DNA from: Uranotaenia lowii
Lineage: Eukaryota > Arthropoda > Insecta > Diptera > Culicidae
Direction: 5' to 3'
Assembly (NCBI RefSeq): GCF_029784155.1
Contig: NC_073691.1
Location: 125,240,714 to 125,304,713, forward strand
DNA length: 64,000 nt
The position numbers were made by a program, and so were the translations under genes. The notes under the pieces were generated by a model, which worked only from the letters and a program-made list of their open reading frames with translations, did not search any database and was not told the origin of the DNA. Shown one piece after another: positions 23,046 to 35,965 of this stretch (positions are counted from its first letter, which is position 1; each line of letters opens with the position of its first letter).

Positions 23046-26000
23046 TAAAGTTAAATAAAACGTCGTAAACATTCAAATCGGTTCTTACATGATATTTAGC
23101 GCTGTAAAGCGTTAATGCTTAACTGGTGCTTTCTGTGCAGTTTTCCCCTACTAAAAATGGCAACAAATATCAAATTGAACATCGAGCATGACCTATTTTG
23201 TTATTCTCGAGTACATAGGAGCGTCACGATGCCTAATGATTATGTTTTCTGGACAATGTACACTCTCAGATCTCCTAAGCGGCTATTTTCCAGTTCTCTA
23301 CAGTTCCTTTAAACTATGGTTTTCATGGATTTGAAATTTGAAGAGATTTTGATGCGTTTTGGGACATTAATCAGTATTTACTCTCGTACAAAATAAGCCA
23401 TTTTCTGGGCTTCTATACTATATTTGAAGGAGTCATCACGTGGAAATCACCAATATTCTTCACGAAAAGTTGCAGGTCATGTTAAAAAAATGTTCGAACA
23501 ATCCATTTGGAACATCGTTGTGTTAGAAAATTCCATGGAATGGAACTAAGAAGCTTCGCGAAGCTCACATGCACTCGAGAATACCAAAATTGTATCCATC
23601 AGTAAAAATGATTTTATGAAACTTCCATTTTATGAGACGAATATGCAACTGTTCTTGGTTTCTAACTTTTGTCACTGACTGTATGTTTTAGACACTTTCT
23701 GGTTGCACTTTCGTAATCACTTTGAACTTTTATTCGACCTCAGTCCAGCACCCTCATTAGCTAATTTTCCCCTCCTGACCATAATCGCATCTGTCAAAAG
23801 CACAAATCGATTTTCGCTCAACTTACCTTTCCCAACTGATAAGCAATTAGCAAAAAGTTCACCCCCAAGGAAGCTGTACTTAAACTTGCCAGATTTTTTT
23901 CTTCGTTTTAACTCAAATAGCTTACCTTCCTAGTTACTTCAAAGAAAGAGGTACCTACCAAAGCAACTAAATTTCTCGTGGGATGGTCCCTCCTAATTGG
24001 ATCTCTTGCACGCTGCACATCCTGTCGAACTTTTCAATTGCAGTGTAGCACGTTTTATTGCCACATCTGAGAAGAGGAAAAAAAGCCAACGCGAAAAACT
24101 ACACGAAAAATAATTAACACTAGTGTAAATGGTTGCGAGTTTTAGTTGTTCCTTCTGAAAGCTCAACTTGTTCAAAGTTTGTCTACATTCGACTTTCAAA
24201 CAATTGTTCTCCACAACATTTTTTCGGGATCCAAATTAGTATCGGAATCCCGACGTGGGTTAGCTCTTGCTTAGTTTTTATTTCGATAGGAAGGGCGTGA
24301 GATTGAATTAAAATCTTGACTTTATCTGTCCGAGGTTAATGGTGGCAACCATTAGTGTCAGGACAAGCCAAATTGCAACAAAGAACAAACCAGTTTTTTT
24401 TCTGTTTGCTCGATCGCGGAAAGTGACTTTGAAGTTAAACTACCATGGTCCAGTATTTAGACGGGAGTTTAGTTAATGAAAAAAGTTAGCTCCCACTCCG
24501 GGGAATCCCAAAAAAATTGCAGTTCTCAAATCTGGCATTATATATACAGTGCTGAGAACATTGTATTTGAGCGCAGCGTTAAGATGAAAAAAGAGAGGAT
24601 TCGAAATGCTGTAGGTGAACGATTTTATCATCCCACGGCAGCCGGGCGTTCGAATCAAAAAGAAACTTCTCTGATTAGCTGACTGGTGGGCTCCCTCCGG
24701 AGTGAATGAAGAAAACTTTTTTTTGCCAAGTAATGCGTTTGCTGCTGCTGCTAGCTGTCAGGAAAAAAGTTTTCCCATTTCTGCACCGCTTTGGAACACA
24801 TCCGGACATGATGGGTGAGGTAAATCGAGAAATTGACACCATATTTTTCTCCATTTCGCACAGCTTAAGTTTGAGTGTATAATTTTGTGAAATGACCATT
24901 TTCGCTTCAACTCTGGTAAATTTAAATGGCTCTACAAATTTTCTCCTAAACCGATATGTATTAGAAGTATGTAGATACTGTAAAATACTTAGGTAAGTGT
25001 CAATAGCAGTAAAATCAAAATATGAAGATACTATTTTCCAAGTTAAATGCATGATATTTCAACAATTCTATTATATTCATTTTTTCTAGAAATCTGCTCC
25101 TATGCACACATCCCTTTCGTCAACGATTACAGTAGGGTTTGTCCGATCCAGTATTTTGTTTACGAATCAAACGACTCGATGCAAAAATTAACCTTTTCCA
25201 GTTTTATGTTTTGTATGAAAATAAAGAGAAAAATGCTGAGTGGAATTGCGAATTGCGTTATACCGTGATACAAGTTAAAAGAAGAATCTTGTGATCAGGA
25301 AACTGAGCACAGAAGTATAGTTACAACGAGAAATTTATTGGCTCTAGAAGATAAACTTACCTTTATATCTTTTTATATTTCTATATCAGATTTGGGCGGA
25401 TATTTAATACAAAAATTTTGGAAGGTCCGGTTTGGCCCGCTTACCCGGGTTTATCCACTTCATTTACAAAATCAAACAAAAATTCGAATTAAGTTATGAT
25501 ATTTTTTTTTTATTTTTGCGGCCAAAACGAATTTTGTTGGGCAATTTTTTTTTAAATAATTATGATTGATTTTTCAGGAGACTGTAATACAATTCAAAAT
25601 CTTCACATATGTTTCTGTGAAAAATATTCAATCATTTTTCATCTTTTTATTGAATAATTCCTGGGGTTTTCCAAAATTTGCCCGGATATTGCAGGGTTAA
25701 AAATTTAACCCTTTATGGCATACGTCCACGAGTTGACGAAGCTTTTTTTCACGTTTTTCTGCTGAATTCAGTACTGTAAAAGATTTTAAACAATTTGAAT
25801 GCATTTAAAATCCAATAATGAACTATAAAAAGTAAAAATAATTTTGAACATATTTAATTCCTCACACTATTTGAAAAAAAAAAAAAAAATGGTTTTCTCA
25901 ATGTGCATAGTGCTGTGTATTTTTTTTACATTATATTTATTTAAGGGGAATGTGGCATGTTTCATATTTTTAAAACCAATACTGGACTCCTATGAACGCA

Positions 26001-27757
26001 AAACATGGTTGCAGATAATTTTTAGACTACTTTAAATTTGATTTAAAAATCGATTTTGTCTTAGTTTAGAATTTGATGCTTTGGGATAACATTAATCAAT
26101 CTCTATTTAGACGGTTTTAACTAGTTTTCTTGGTCATAAAGAAAACAAAACACCTTCATAATATTTACAAATGCTAGTAATTGATAAACTAAGACAGTTC
26201 GTGTCTTAAGGCCGAACAACAATTAAAATCGAAAGATGGACCTTGATGCTGCATAAATTAAGGGGCTAAATTACTTATGAAATTTTAACTATAAAAAAAA
26301 AATTAAATTTAGCCTTCATTCGATTCTCTAGGCCGTTGCAATATTCCCCTTTATTTTTTTCCTTCAAAATTTACCATTTGATAGGGTTTCTAGCCTTTTG
26401 TCCTAGACTGGCTTACTCTTGGAAAACGTTCCTATTTTTTAAACATCAAAAAATTACCTCAAAATATAACAAAAACTACACGAAAACTATAAATTTACTA
26501 AGGAAAAATGCTGAACTGCTACATAAATCAACATGTTGCTTCAAAACGCTTTGATTTCCTCAGAAAGGGTGTATGTTTTCCAGCCTTTGAAAAAAATAGA
26601 TATTTCAAGATTTTGAAATTACATTTGATATTTTCAAAAACAAACCAAGTTTTTTTCCAATTTGAAACTCAACATAACGGTTTTTAAACGTGGAAAAAAG
26701 CTTTGAGATATTTAAACTTTCAACTTAGTTATGGATGATTATGTGAAAAAATTTCATGTTGATCAAAGTAACCCCGGTGATCAATGTTACCCCGTTATAC
26801 GGGACTCAGTAAGTGTTTCATTTTTTCAAAAATATTTTTTTTTTAATCTAGTCTGCACTAATTTATTAAATCGAATAAATTAATTATGTGTTCCTTTTTT
26901 CCTGTGAGATTTTTTTAAAATGTTAGAAGAAGCAGAAACAGTCATTTGAACTTTATAAATCCTCGGTTGATAAAAAGCACACTTAAGGAATTTAAAAAAT
27001 GGAAAACTGATTCGTATTTTTAAATTTCACAGATTTTTTATACACATTTTGAAACAACTGATTTTGTAAGATTTTGATGTCCTGGGTACGATAATTTTGG
27101 AACTCTGTACATCACTTCTAGTTCTAGTTTTAGTGATATGACGTTTTGAAATTAAAAAAAAGGCTAGTTTTAACAGACATCAATCATTGATAACTGATAA
27201 ACCAACAAAACTACCTGAAAAACGAAAATTGATTATGAATCTATCAATTATTCTACATTCAATCGAGGAATCAGATTTTACATGGATTTCCAAGTTTAGA
27301 GTTAAAACGCTTTAAAAAAGAGGAAATGGTAAATTTTATCCATCCAAACAATTATTGCAAACATCACTAAAGAATGTCTTTGAGTATTCTAAACATTTAA
27401 TTTCTTTACACAACTTAATAATCTTCTTTTAAAATTTCGTCAAAATATTCGTTTTTTGACGAACTGGAATAAATTTACAAAATAAAAAAATCTATTACTT
27501 TGTTCTCACCTGTCAAAATTACTCGTGGTTTTCGGGAAAGTTGATTTTAAGCTATTTTCAAAAGTGATCTCGAAAACAAGGGCTTATAAAAAATGTATTC
27601 TTGGAATCAGTGGTCTCAAAAAATGGTCAAAATTTTGCTCTGAAATTCTTTGCGCCACAAAAAAATGTGCAGCAAAAGCTACACAGTGTTGTTATTGTGG
27701 AAATTTCTTTAAGTCTACAGATATAATTTGTTTTCATTTGGAAGTTTGTCTCTACAG
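23046..27757. other. Non-coding intron-like DNA with a decayed repeat
   Basis: No coding signal. 25410-25710 resembles the MITE at 49397-49844: it has segments with tttgcccggat, acccgg and a tcaaacaaa word in the same setting, but its ends are lost. 24680-24800 contains a CTG-rich run. The rest is AT-rich and unassigned. Confidence 0.4.
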
Positions 27758-28576
27758 TAGACTGAGTCGATTTGGGGTAACTTTTGAATTTCTCAATCCC
27801 TGGGGTCTAAGAAGCTTCATTTTGGTTCAAAACAAATCCATGATTTTTTGCAGAATTTTTACGTAACGCTTACATGAGTAAGTTTGAAGTTTTGGGATTT
27901 TATGGGAAAATTGAATGTTTAGTACTGAAAAATCAACATCTTTTTTGTTTCTTCTGTGGAGCCGAGTCTGCTTATGGTTTTTGTGCCAATTCTAAAAATC
28001 TCTCATGGAAATTTTCTGCTGAACAAATTTTTCGAAGACCTCAACTTTGTAACTTACTAGGCAAACAAGTTATTAGATGATTAACAGGGGTTTGGCTTTT
28101 GGCATTGATAAACAATAAATTCAATCAACATCACTGCTTGTGCCTCGCAAAGCATTGCAAGAAAAGTAGTCATGCAATACCTCGTTAGGCACCGAGCAGT
28201 GATGTCAATTAAATTTATTGTTTTCATCAACTCCAAAAGACATACCCCTGTTAAACAGCTAATAACTTGTTTACCTAATAAGATACAAAGTTAAGGTCTT
28301 CGACAAGTTGTTCAGCAAAAAATTTACTTTGGAGAATTTATAAATTGGCACAAAAACCATAAGCAGACTCGACTCCACAGAAGACAGAAAAATGATGTTG
28401 ATTTTTCAGTACAAAATATTCAATTTTCCCATAGAAACCTAAAACTACAAATTTACTCATGTAAACGTTACGTAAAAATTCTGCAAAAAATCATGAATGA
28501 GTTTTGAACCAAAATGAAGCTTCTTAGACCCCAGGGTTTGAGAAATTCAAAAATGACCAGAAATCGACTCAGTCTA
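27758..28576. mobile_element. Palindromic MITE, 819 bp
   Basis: The ends TAGACTGAGTCGATTT and AAATCGACTCAGTCTA are perfect inverted repeats. The arms, each about 350 bp, remain complementary inward with scattered differences (for example TTACGTAACG against CGTTACGTAA). The 8 flanking bases CTCTACAG and CTCTTCAA match at 6 of 8, a possibly eroded hAT-size duplication. Frames inside the arms are mirror artefacts. Confidence 0.82.
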
Positions 28577-28789
28577 CTCTTCAATCCTTTCTGAATCGAA
28601 ATTGATATTTTAAGGTGAATGACTTAATCCTGGGTTCAAATATTTTAATTATAACAACTTACATACATAAGTATACATCTAAATGTTAATCCAAAACTCT
28701 GATTCGGAATTTATGCTTCTACTGATTAATTTTAAATTTAGGAATATTCAAATTAATTAGAGATGTACCGAATATTCGGCGCCGAATAC

Positions 28790-29410
28790 CTCTGAGAAAG
28801 ACTTTGGTTTTCTGTCCACAACTGCATATCCCCTGCCAAATCATGTACTTGCGGGCGAATTTATCCGCAAACACGAATCTAAATTTTGCAGGTACATCCA
28901 CCCGAGCCGTCGCCAAATACAATTTTTGACCTGGGATTTGCCCAAAGTCCGCCTTCACGTAGGTCTCATCGTCCATCAGAATACATCCGTCGAACTTGGT
29001 CAACACTTGGTCGTACAGCTTTCGAGCACGGATTCTGGCCACATTGCATTGTTCTGCTTCAGAGTCCGATTTGGCTGTTTGCTGGCTCGGAATGACCTTA
29101 TTCCTTCCCGGAGACGAATTCGTCGCACCGTACTGTGAGCGGCCTGGAACTTATTGGCCAAATCGCGGTCTGAAAGATTGGGATTCCTCTTGACGGCCTT
29201 GATGACTTTCCCACGCAGTTTCCGGTCGACGGTTCCACTCCGACGCTTCGAATGCGGCTTCCGAGCCGTCGTCAATGTTTCCTTGTACTGCTTGATAACA
29301 CGCCATACGGTATTTCTGGGCATTTTAAGCTGTTTAGCTAGCTTCGATGCCGACAACAATGGATTTTCAAGAAAACTGTGCACAATTTGATCTCTCCGTT
29401 CGGCTTCCAT
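28790..29410 (-). pseudogene. ITmD37E-type transposase, N-terminal two thirds
   Basis: Minus strand from ATG 29410. A helix-turn-helix pair comes first: SASKLAKQLKMPRNTVWRVIKQY, then LSDRDLANKFQAAHSTVRRIRLREG. A frameshift near 29040 follows, and then the first catalytic block DDETYVKADFGQIPGQ (about 28926-28975) with the lead Asp, and KYMIWQGICSCG. The coding stops near 28800, before the second Asp and the final Glu, where the hAT terminus sequence begins, so the C-terminal third is missing. The block closely resembles the fuller ITmD37E copy at 61279-62301. Transposases of this group cut and paste at TA. Confidence 0.88.
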
Positions 29411-30177
29411 GGCGGTTGTTCACAAAATGCTATCGTTTGGTGTTATGACATAAATACATGGTGAAAGGTAATGAATTTCCCGATACGTGGGTGAAAAAAG
29501 TTTCCAAATCCGTCCACTAGGAGCGCCACAATGAGCAAAAGAATTTGTTCCAATATTAAATGAAGCCACCGAGAAAACCGATCGATCCAATTTATGAACA
29601 CGTAAACATTGCAAGTCATTGTCTACATTTAGAAGTATTTCGAGTGATAGTATACTTGAAGGGGCAATTCCAATTGGACTAGCAACGAAGAAACAGTTTG
29701 TATATCTGAAGAAGAAATGTTTTACCAATCCAAATCCATTGCGTTCAAATCTTATTAAAAATTTCTATAAATAAAAAATGTTTATTTCGTTAAAACTTTT
29801 TTTTTTTAATTATTACAATTTTCTGGAAAGTTCGGGCCGAGTGAACTTATTGCATTTTTCCCTGTAACTTTTTTCAAGTTTTTTCCCGGATAAATTCTGG
29901 CAATCTGGAATATTTCTTATTAATGAATTGTTCAATTTTATGTGACATGAAACATTAAAAAAAACGCAAAGAATATGAAAAAAAAGTTGGGTTTTAATTT
30001 CCATTTTTGTTGATCCATGTTGAAAATGCGTATTTGTATTATTGAAGTACAATATTGTTAATTTGATATATTTACATTACATTTTTCCACTTTAATGACA
30101 ATTGTCTCCAGTTGCAATGATTTTTTTTAAATAGATTTCGTTTTCATCAGATTACTAAATTTTTTAAGCTTAATATA

Positions 30178-30341
30178 CCGGGCGTTCGTAAATTTCTATC
30201 TACTCGTAGAAATAAAATTATGTTTTTGGTCGTGTGATTTTTTGAATGTAAATCAAATGCTTTGGATAGTTTTTTGACATCTACCAAAATAAATCGATCA
30301 ACAGATGCAGCACTCAAAACGATTAACTTACGAACGCCCCG
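30178..30341. mobile_element. 164-bp MITE with TA duplication
   Basis: Termini CCGGGCGTTCGTAA and, from the right, CGGGGCGTTCGTAA, flanked by TA on both sides (30176-30177, 30342-30343). The size and TA target fit a Tc1/mariner-driven MITE. Confidence 0.8.
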
Positions 30342-30414
30342 TAAGAATGGCTAAGGAATGGATACTGTCTTATGGCACATTGCTTTCAACTTCCTGCTTT
30401 CCTTACGTTCGGCA

Positions 30415-31900
30415 GAACCAAGTCACGAAAAACGCAGGTGATTCTCGCCGGTGAGGAAATTTGCCACTCTACAGAGCTCTACGGTGCAAACATTTATGCT
30501 CCAATGTGAGGATCTGGTGGCGGTGCGAGTTTAATACCGTATTCGTTTTCACCACCCGAAAGTGTTGCACCTTCCAAGCTGAAAACGAGCATGAATCGAG
30601 TTTTGCACCCACCTTTGTTGGTGTACGTGAAATCGGCAGTGTCAACAGAAAACATCAAGCTGTCAAAAATCCATTACAGCTGGTATTTGTTTTCGTTTGA
30701 TTTCGAAAATTGAAACAAATTTACTTTAGTTGATCATTGTCTAGTAAATAATATGAAAATTTTAACATGAATTTATGTATTATGTTGAATTGTGAAGATT
30801 TCAGATTTATTTTGCTTGGTAGATTCGCCTCTAGCTCTGATGATAACTGCAATACCGGCTGATTCTGGGCGGTCTATGTTTGCTGCTGCTAGACTGCAGT
30901 TACCCCAGCTTGAAGGTTCCGGTATTTTGAACGTTTATTCCTCGCAAATCTCATCTTCGTTCGAGTACCTATTTCCGTTTCCAGATAACAAAAGAAAAAT
31001 TCTTGGAAGTCAAATTGGCGAACTCAGATCGCGGAAGTCGGGGGAGAAAATTTTGCTAACAGACCGAAACGAACGAAATTCAAGCTCCCATACGAGTGTA
31101 GTCTCGAACTAACGTTTTTGAAGGGCAACGGGTGGGAATCCGGGACTTGGCGCAACCGAGCATCGTCACCCTAAGGCACAGCTCGAAGCAGAGTAGCTTC
31201 GATGCAGCTGAACGATTCTTGCTGTGGAGACCAACTTATAGGACCCTCCCGAACAAGAAAACTTTTCGGTTTGGGCGATTCCACCAGATCTTTGGGTTGG
31301 CCTTTTTGCACTCGGATTTGCTGCTCTTTTTCGTCATCGCCTGGAACCGATTGCAGCAAGCCTTCTGGGCACATTTCTTCTTGGGAGCGTTGTTTGCTTT
31401 GGAACGTGCCATCCAGGTGAAATTCTCCGTCTCTGTTGGAAACGGCGCTGGTATTGAATCCGGAACAAGTTTCCGTTCTTCGGGATAATAAAGAGAAAAA
31501 AACAGCTCGAACGCAATTTTTGCGGTATAGAAATAAACCAACCAGCTGATATTTGTTTACATCGGGAAGCACGTGCTGTCAAAATTCATGATAGTATTGG
31601 TGAGAGCGCAAGCAACACCGAATATTTTCAGAGTGTTCCACCGTCCACTTTATGGTGCACTACCAGTGGACTACTCATCCTGAAAACGAGCATGAAAACA
31701 GCAAAAAGTGCACTACCGGTAGTGCCCCGGTGCACCACCACACGAAAACAAATTCTCTATAAGTTAGTGTATATGACACTCGAGTACTTCGATAGCAGAT
31801 AGAGAGTGGTGAAAAACTAACAATCTCTCCGGAGAGTTAATGGCAATAATACTGCGGTGTTGAAATTCTCCGGCTCCGTAAAAACACCACGGAGGAAAGC
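30415..31900. other. GC-balanced non-coding block with internal similarity
   Basis: CTGAAAACGAGCATGAA occurs at 30579-30595 and 31680-31696. Both occurrences sit among gtgttgcacc/gtgcactacc words and near CAGCTG(A/G)TATTTGTTT (30676 and 31547 areas). This suggests two diverged copies of a repeat of about 250 bp. Frames at 31132-31582 on both strands overlap one another and match no family I recognise. Confidence 0.45.
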
Positions 31901-32339
31901 ATCCCTGACTACAGGCATGTGAAATGTTTTCAAAGATTTTGGATAATTTATAAAATATCCAAAATTAATGTTGTAAACGCTACACAATCAATAAAAACTT
32001 ATGGTTTCAGAAAGACATCAAAGGTGTATCCGCTCTTTTTCACTGTAGATTTTACAGGAGAATGCTAACAAGTATCGCTTTATACTTTGAATATAGTTTA
32101 TTCCCAGGCTTGCCCATAAATCCAGTAAAGATTCCAGATAAGTCAAATCTGGCCGGGATGTCCAGATGGAAGGTTTATTCAAATTATTTACTAAATCAAA
32201 TAAAAAATTTAAATTTTTCTTAATTATTTCTAGATTATGTGTTGAATAACGATTTTTTTTATTTTCAAAATAAACATAAATTTGTAAGCGTTGCTAGTCA
32301 TTCGAAGGGGGTCGCAGTGATCTTTTTAAAAATTTAGAT

Positions 32340-32620
32340 ATAATAGTGTTGCAGTGCTGTTCGTGGGGGTTAAGGGGTTCTTCTTGGCAACGCAGTTCAC
32401 CAAGCCACCCTAACCAGGCGAACGAACCTGCCGAAATGGTTCCCAAACCCGCCACCAGAGCGAAGCGACGAGATGCGAGCAGCAGACGAGCGAAACGATC
32501 AGGTGCGAGTAGCAGACGAGCGAAATCTGGAATCGGGCGAAAAGGCGAACGATCGTGGAACGGGAGCAACGAACTGCGTTTGGTTCAAAGCCATTTTGTT
32601 GAGAGCTAGCGAACACATCA
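32340..32620. repeat. GC-rich segment with a 30-bp tandem duplication
   Basis: GCGAGCAGCAGACGAGCGAAA (32475) is followed 30 bp on by the same motif with one change (32505). Several gcgaa/gacgag words surround it. Much richer in G+C than the flanks. Origin unknown; a stretch of a retroelement leader is possible. Confidence 0.5.
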
Positions 32621-33019
32621 AAAGGATCTCGCAATAAATGATCCGAATGTTCAACAAATTTGAACGAATAATCCAAGTTTTTGGCTAAAATCATAGTGCG
32701 GTTCAACTTAGTGCTACATAAGCCATTGCTTGCCATTTAATCGGCCAAGGAAAACAACAGGCTGATTGAACATCAGGTAACCATTCGCCATTTTATCGTT
32801 GTTCCCACAATCGTTCCCTAACCTGTCCTGAATGTCTAAAGGACCCCGCTGTTTGGGTTTGAAACAGTGATTGAAATCCTCACCAATTTTCTCATCAGAG
32901 GCATTCAAAATACACACTTTGAGGCCTCGCATAGCTATACAGGAGACGATACATATACATTCATTCAAACCTCCCCCCATGAAGAGGATCTGCTCTGAGA
33001 GACACTATCCGTTTGCTGC

Positions 33020-34035
33020 CCCGAACGAACTCTCTCAACGTTCGGTTGCTACATGATGCATGAAGAAGACGAGGCACACATACTCATTTACGTTGTTGAA
33101 TTTGAATAACTCGAGCCGACCGCAAAGGTTGAGGCAACAACAAAAACAACCGAACTTATTGCGTTGCACGGCCCGCAACGTATGGTGAAAGAGGGGGGGA
33201 AGAAAAAGAAATGAAAAAACTAGCTGCCGGCGTGCGGTTGCTGTGCAATAATAGCAATAGCAGAAAAACCTCACGCATTCGATCCAGGCACAAACGAGGA
33301 GACTCGGGTTTGCTCTGCCTTTTGAATTCGGTTCCCTCAAGGTTGGGACAGGAGATGAGTGAGAGCCATTCGTTTGGTTTTTTGGATTCGCTGCCTCGAA
33401 TGTATATTGCTTCATGAAGGCGGCCATGTTGAGAGCGTATACATCATCGGTTTTGTCGTTTTCGCTGCCTCAAAGCAACCTTTGCTTCCGAGTAAAGCGT
33501 TGAGCGAGAGATGGTTGATCAACTCATGCTCAGCAAAATTCAATCACTGGTTTGAAATCAACCCCATTGTGTCCCTATCATCGCCCAGTGCGACACCCTA
33601 CTGCATCGACTACCTACCGTCGGTGTTACTTACCCTTGGTACCTGGTTCAGCACCCAAGGTGGGACCAGGTGCTCCACGCACCGCTTCGCTCACCGTCTA
33701 AGGACCTGTCTGTGCCCGGTTCAGCACCCAAGGTGGGGCTGGGTACAACAACACACCCAGCAGAAACCAGGCGATCTCCAAGCAGACCTCCCCGATCCCG
33801 AGCTCGACGCCAAAGGAGGAACGGACGTCCCAGATCAAGGTCAGATAGTTATTAAGGAAGTGGTGGGTGAATAAACAGTAATCTTCAATAAACGGTACCG
33901 TAGTTTAACCAAGGAGTTTAACTTAGCTCTCCCGAACTTCCCTGCAACTAGTTTTTAGAGTGGTAAGCGTGCCGACCCTAGGGATTATTAGGGGGTCACT
34001 GCACTTCTACCGATTAGCTAACAGCTAGTCTTACA
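33020..34035 (+). other. GC-richer block, possibly a solo LTR or retroelement end
   Basis: The block has a duplicated 20-mer, GGTTCAGCACCCAAGGTGGG (33645 and 33718, 73-bp spacing). AATAAA hexamers at 33872 and 33887 are followed by a CT-rich run and cttaca at 34028-34033. A TGTTGAGAGC lies at 33426. TG...CA ends plus polyadenylation signals suggest an LTR of about 600 bp, but I found no target duplication. Frames in it match nothing known to me. Confidence 0.35.
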
Positions 34036-34619
34036 AATTTTGCCCTTTTTTAATTTTTTTTTTCAAAAATCGTCCGGAATTCCTGATCATGTGGATACGT
34101 GTGGTTGACAGCATGGTATCCTTGAGGTTAAAGATCTTATTACTTTTCAACAACAATTTTGAAGATATATTGCACAAATTCGACCTTCATCTAATTCAAT
34201 ATCAAAGAAGCAATTTCAAATAGCTTGGCACTTTTTTCGACATGTTTCGTCCTAGATTTCAAGGGCACGCAATATCTTTGGTGATAAACGCCTTAGAAGT
34301 GATTAATCATCTGATGTTTTTCAGTTATTGGTGACATTTTAAATATTCAAAAGATCCCAACTTAAAAAATATATTGTAATACATCATCCGATAATATCTT
34401 CTGGTTGAAAATAATCGATTAAAAACCTGAGGGCCATTAATATGGAAGAAATATAAAGCATTGAAACAATCGCTTAAGTTTTTTTTTCATTAAAAACTCA
34501 ATAGAATATTTGACCGAATATTCGGCCGAATATACGTTTGGCCGAATAGTTGAAAAGGTCAATATTTGGTATTCGGTCGTTCGCCGAATACGACTATTCG
34601 GTACATCTCTAAAATTAAT

Positions 34620-35870
34620 GATCCTCAATTGAACGTGTTACAATTTTCAAACATTATTTCAAATGGTAGATATTGTTCAATAACAGAATATGATGATTAT
34701 TGTTATATGATTATCAAAACCTTGACTTCAGTCAAAATGTGATGAATGTTAATGCAAGGAGTTCCTTGGCCATAGTTTGTCATTCCATTTATGGTAATCC
34801 CTTGACATAAACAAAATTTCTCCCAAATTACAGCCACAACGCGACGAATGCAGCTGCAGCCAGAGTGCATCCAAATGTTGTTTGCGCGCAGTAAAAGCAA
34901 TCCCGTGCTAAATTTACGATATCCACCATAAATCCCACCAGGAGGACTTCGATATCCTCGCTGCACTAGTCAACAAAGTCACTTTTTGTGTGCAGCATTA
35001 TACTCTCTTAACTACTTAGAACGCGGAGTACATTAACTCAATCTCCTTCGAGCAGCCTCAAGAGATCAGATTTATGTGTTCGGGGACAAGTGGATTGCAG
35101 TTGAAAAATATTATTCGTTTTGGTATTTTTCCGAGGATTGAAAAAAAACTACAAGGGAACTGCCCTTCTCTTCCCTAGGGACTGGAATTCGTTTGCTTCT
35201 TCATGTTGAATTCAATTATGACCGAACCGTAATAAATCTCTCACTTCGGACTTAATAAGCTCGTTCGGGTTTGCGGGACTTTTGAGGGTTATTGGGCTGA
35301 CGACTGTGGTTTGTTTGAATGAAAATTAATATTTTTCTGTTATCCTTCCTAGGTATTACAATAAATACTGTAACGCTCGCCATTGAGTATTGTTCTGTAC
35401 ACGATTGGAGACGTTGAGGAACTCTTAAGAATCCTTTAGCAATGACTAATCCCCAAGTGGGGGAAAAAATGAAGGCTGATTCTATTTGCTTGCTGTTTAT
35501 ACTCGATTGAGGTTTACATCGCTCATCGGAAAGGGAACAGGAGAAAAGCAATGGAAAATCCATAAAAATGTTATATTTCTTCTCAGGAAAGTGAACCCAG
35601 AGGGAGGTCCGTTTTTCATTGCGCTCGAAAATGCATAATTTTCCCACTTAAATACCAAGTGGGAAACAAAGAAAAAGGCGATTGCATCGGTACCTACCAC
35701 TTTCTTCCGAAAATATCAATGGCCGAGGTAATGGTTCTTTGTACAGTTACACGAGGAGCCAAATTCTTTTTTCCGACTATTGTCGGCTGGTAGAGTTACC
35801 AGTTGATATGAATTACTAAAGGAATAGCAATTTTTCGGTTCCGGCTCCGGTAGTTAGTAGCAAAGATGTA
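34620..35870. other. Non-coding DNA, unassigned
   Basis: Two minus-strand frames (34703-34966 and 35252-35647) have moderate composition but no motif I recognise and no splice context. Left unassigned. Confidence 0.4.
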
Positions 35871-35884
35871 CAGATGTAAGAGCG

Positions 35885-35965
35885 CAGATGTGATCTAGCG
35901 GATAGGCTGGCGCGAGTCTGGTAACCCAAGCTTACTGGGTTCGATTCCCAGTATCGGGTCGATTA
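35885..35965 (+). repeat. tRNA-derived SINE head
   Basis: An A-box-like TAGCGGATAGGCTGGCGCG (about 35897) is followed 31 bp on by a canonical B box, GGTTCGATTCC (35938-35948). The B box sits in a 5-bp T-arm (ctggg/cccag). The acceptor stem does not close, so this is a tRNA-like pol III promoter of a SINE and not a working tRNA gene. The downstream body and 3' end are not resolved. Confidence 0.7.

Larger units (their letters stand above)
28758..34611. mobile_element. hAT-type element of 5.85 kb carrying unrelated sequence
   Basis: Exact 8-bp duplication AAATTAAT (28750-28757 and 34612-34619). Terminal inverted repeats of about 17 bp start TAGAGATGTACCGAATA on both sides. The right end has several CGAATA/TATTCG subterminal copies (34500-34605), typical of hAT transposase-binding ends. 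The left end keeps only about 35 bp before an ITmD37E relic begins. No hAT transposase is readable. The interior holds the mariner-type relic, a 164-bp MITE, and GC-richer stretches unlike the flanks. It could be one mobile unit with cargo, or an element that swelled through later insertions. Confidence 0.78.

Noticed and set aside
31132..31582. Overlapping frames of 72-133 residues on both strands
   Set aside because: No recognisable domain, mutually shadowing, and no splice context.
33035..33874. Frames of 130 and 171 residues in the GC-rich block
   Set aside because: GC-rich composition explains the length; no motif seen, and they overlap on opposite strands.
34703..34966. Gly/Tyr-containing 87-residue minus-strand frame
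   Set aside because: No recognised domain; could be chance, so it was left as unassigned DNA.
35885..35965. Functional tRNA gene
   Set aside because: A and B boxes are good, but the acceptor stem does not pair, so a SINE head is more likely.
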